Below, one piece after another: positions 14,674 through 15,150 of a stretch of 15,150 nucleotides of DNA. Source of the DNA: JABCPE02 sp963517805 (GTDB lineage: Bacteria > Bacteroidota > Bacteroidia > Flavobacteriales > Weeksellaceae); NCBI GenBank assembly GCA_963517805.1, contig CAUQHD010000020.1:1-15150 (forward strand), read 5' to 3'. The notes under the pieces are model-generated. The model ran no database searches, was not told the origin of the DNA, and saw only the letters and a list, made by a program, of their open reading frames with translations. The position numbers and the translations under genes are program-made. Within the stretch, counting starts at the first letter, position 1; each line of letters opens with the position of its first letter.

Positions 14674-15147
14674 TTATTTTAATATTTCTATTATTTTTCT
14701 TGTGATTTCTAATTCATTATTATCATATTCTATTTTTAAAGTTTTTTCTTCAATAGGTTCTAACCATCTTTTATTAAATATATAAGGTGTAATTGATATT
14801 ATATTTCCTATTAATCGTATAGAACAACTTGTGGAGTTTTTATATAGACCTAAATATGATTTTTCCTTAATGTTTTTTAAATGTTCTTTTTGTCGTTCTC
14901 TCATTTCCTCTTTGGTTTCTGGAAATTTTATATCTTCTCGACTGCTTTTTAGAGATGTAAATATTTTATCACTTATTTCCTGTTCAGGCGAAGAAATAGA
15001 AATTATAAATATAGGTTCGTCTTCCATGAATAATCCTGTGTTGGTTTTTGATTCTGTGATTATTTTATACTCTGTTGCAGTTCTATAGACATTACAGGCA
15101 TATTCTTTTGGGCTCAATTTAAATAAACCTTTAATTTTATTCCACAT
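14674..15147 (-). CDS. Hypothetical protein, 157 residues, family not recognised
   Basis: The gene reads from ATG (15145-15147 on the minus strand) to a stop at 14674. The start is only three bases from the window edge, so a longer upstream start cannot be excluded. The protein begins MWNKIKGLFKLSPKEY and has no signal peptide or membrane helix. It appears to be a small alpha/beta protein, with a charged central helix (ETKEEMRERQKEHLKNIKEK, about 78-97) between strand-rich parts such as IFIISISS and SIRLIGNIISITPYIF. Size and solubility would fit an immunity or antitoxin-type protein, but no toxin gene is seen and this is speculation. It is strongly A/T-rich like the facing lipoprotein gene and converges on the shared terminator. 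Confidence 0.65.
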   Translation of the reverse strand: MWNKIKGLFKLSPKEYACNVYRTATEYKIITESKTNTGLFMEDEPIFIISISSPEQEISDKIFTSLKSSREDIKFPETKEEMRERQKEHLKNIKEKSYLGLYKNSTSCSIRLIGNIISITPYIFNKRWLEPIEEKTLKIEYDNNELEITRKIIEILK

Positions 15148-15150
15148 ATT

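Overview
The window looks like chromosomal DNA of a Flavobacteriia member (Bacteroidota), most likely a Weeksellaceae genus such as Chryseobacterium, Riemerella or Bergeyella. The evidence is the AT-rich sequence, the Bacteroidota-type promoters (TAnnTTTG -7 boxes, almost no Shine-Dalgarno sequences), a SusC-like receptor next to a DUF5117-type metalloprotease, a GldD homologue, and a tmRNA whose tag reads GNEEYALAA. The genus is an inference. No phage, transposase or CRISPR array was seen.

Layout. Positions 1-2828 (minus strand) hold a metalloprotease gene followed closely by the start of a SusC/RagA-type TonB-dependent receptor that runs off the left edge. Positions 2829-3312 are a 484-base intergenic region with a promoter for the minus-strand genes, two palindromes, and a tandem array of a 21-base near-palindromic unit that is also open as a cysteine-rich 64-codon frame. 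Positions 3301-4813 hold gldD (gliding and type IX secretion lipoprotein) and a PfkB-family sugar kinase. The gldD signal peptide appears to be interrupted by an in-frame TGA. Positions 4865-6288 form one unit: promoter, SurA-like periplasmic peptidyl-prolyl isomerase, strong intrinsic terminator. Positions 6321-13228 look like one operon read from a good promoter: parE, a small membrane protein, a DUF389 membrane protein, parC and a rhomboid protease. The gaps in it are 1 to 14 bases and one is zero. Positions 13260-13678 are ssrA (tmRNA) with its own promoter. Positions 13679-15150 are a still more AT-rich flank with a lipoprotein and a convergent hypothetical gene that share a bidirectional terminator.

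How the parts relate. ParC and ParE form topoisomerase IV and are co-transcribed with two membrane proteins of unknown role. GldD, SurA-like PPIase, SusC receptor and secreted metalloprotease all act at the envelope. tmRNA rescues stalled ribosomes. The flank after ssrA, a common integration site in bacteria, holds the only genes I do not recognise at all and may be accessory.
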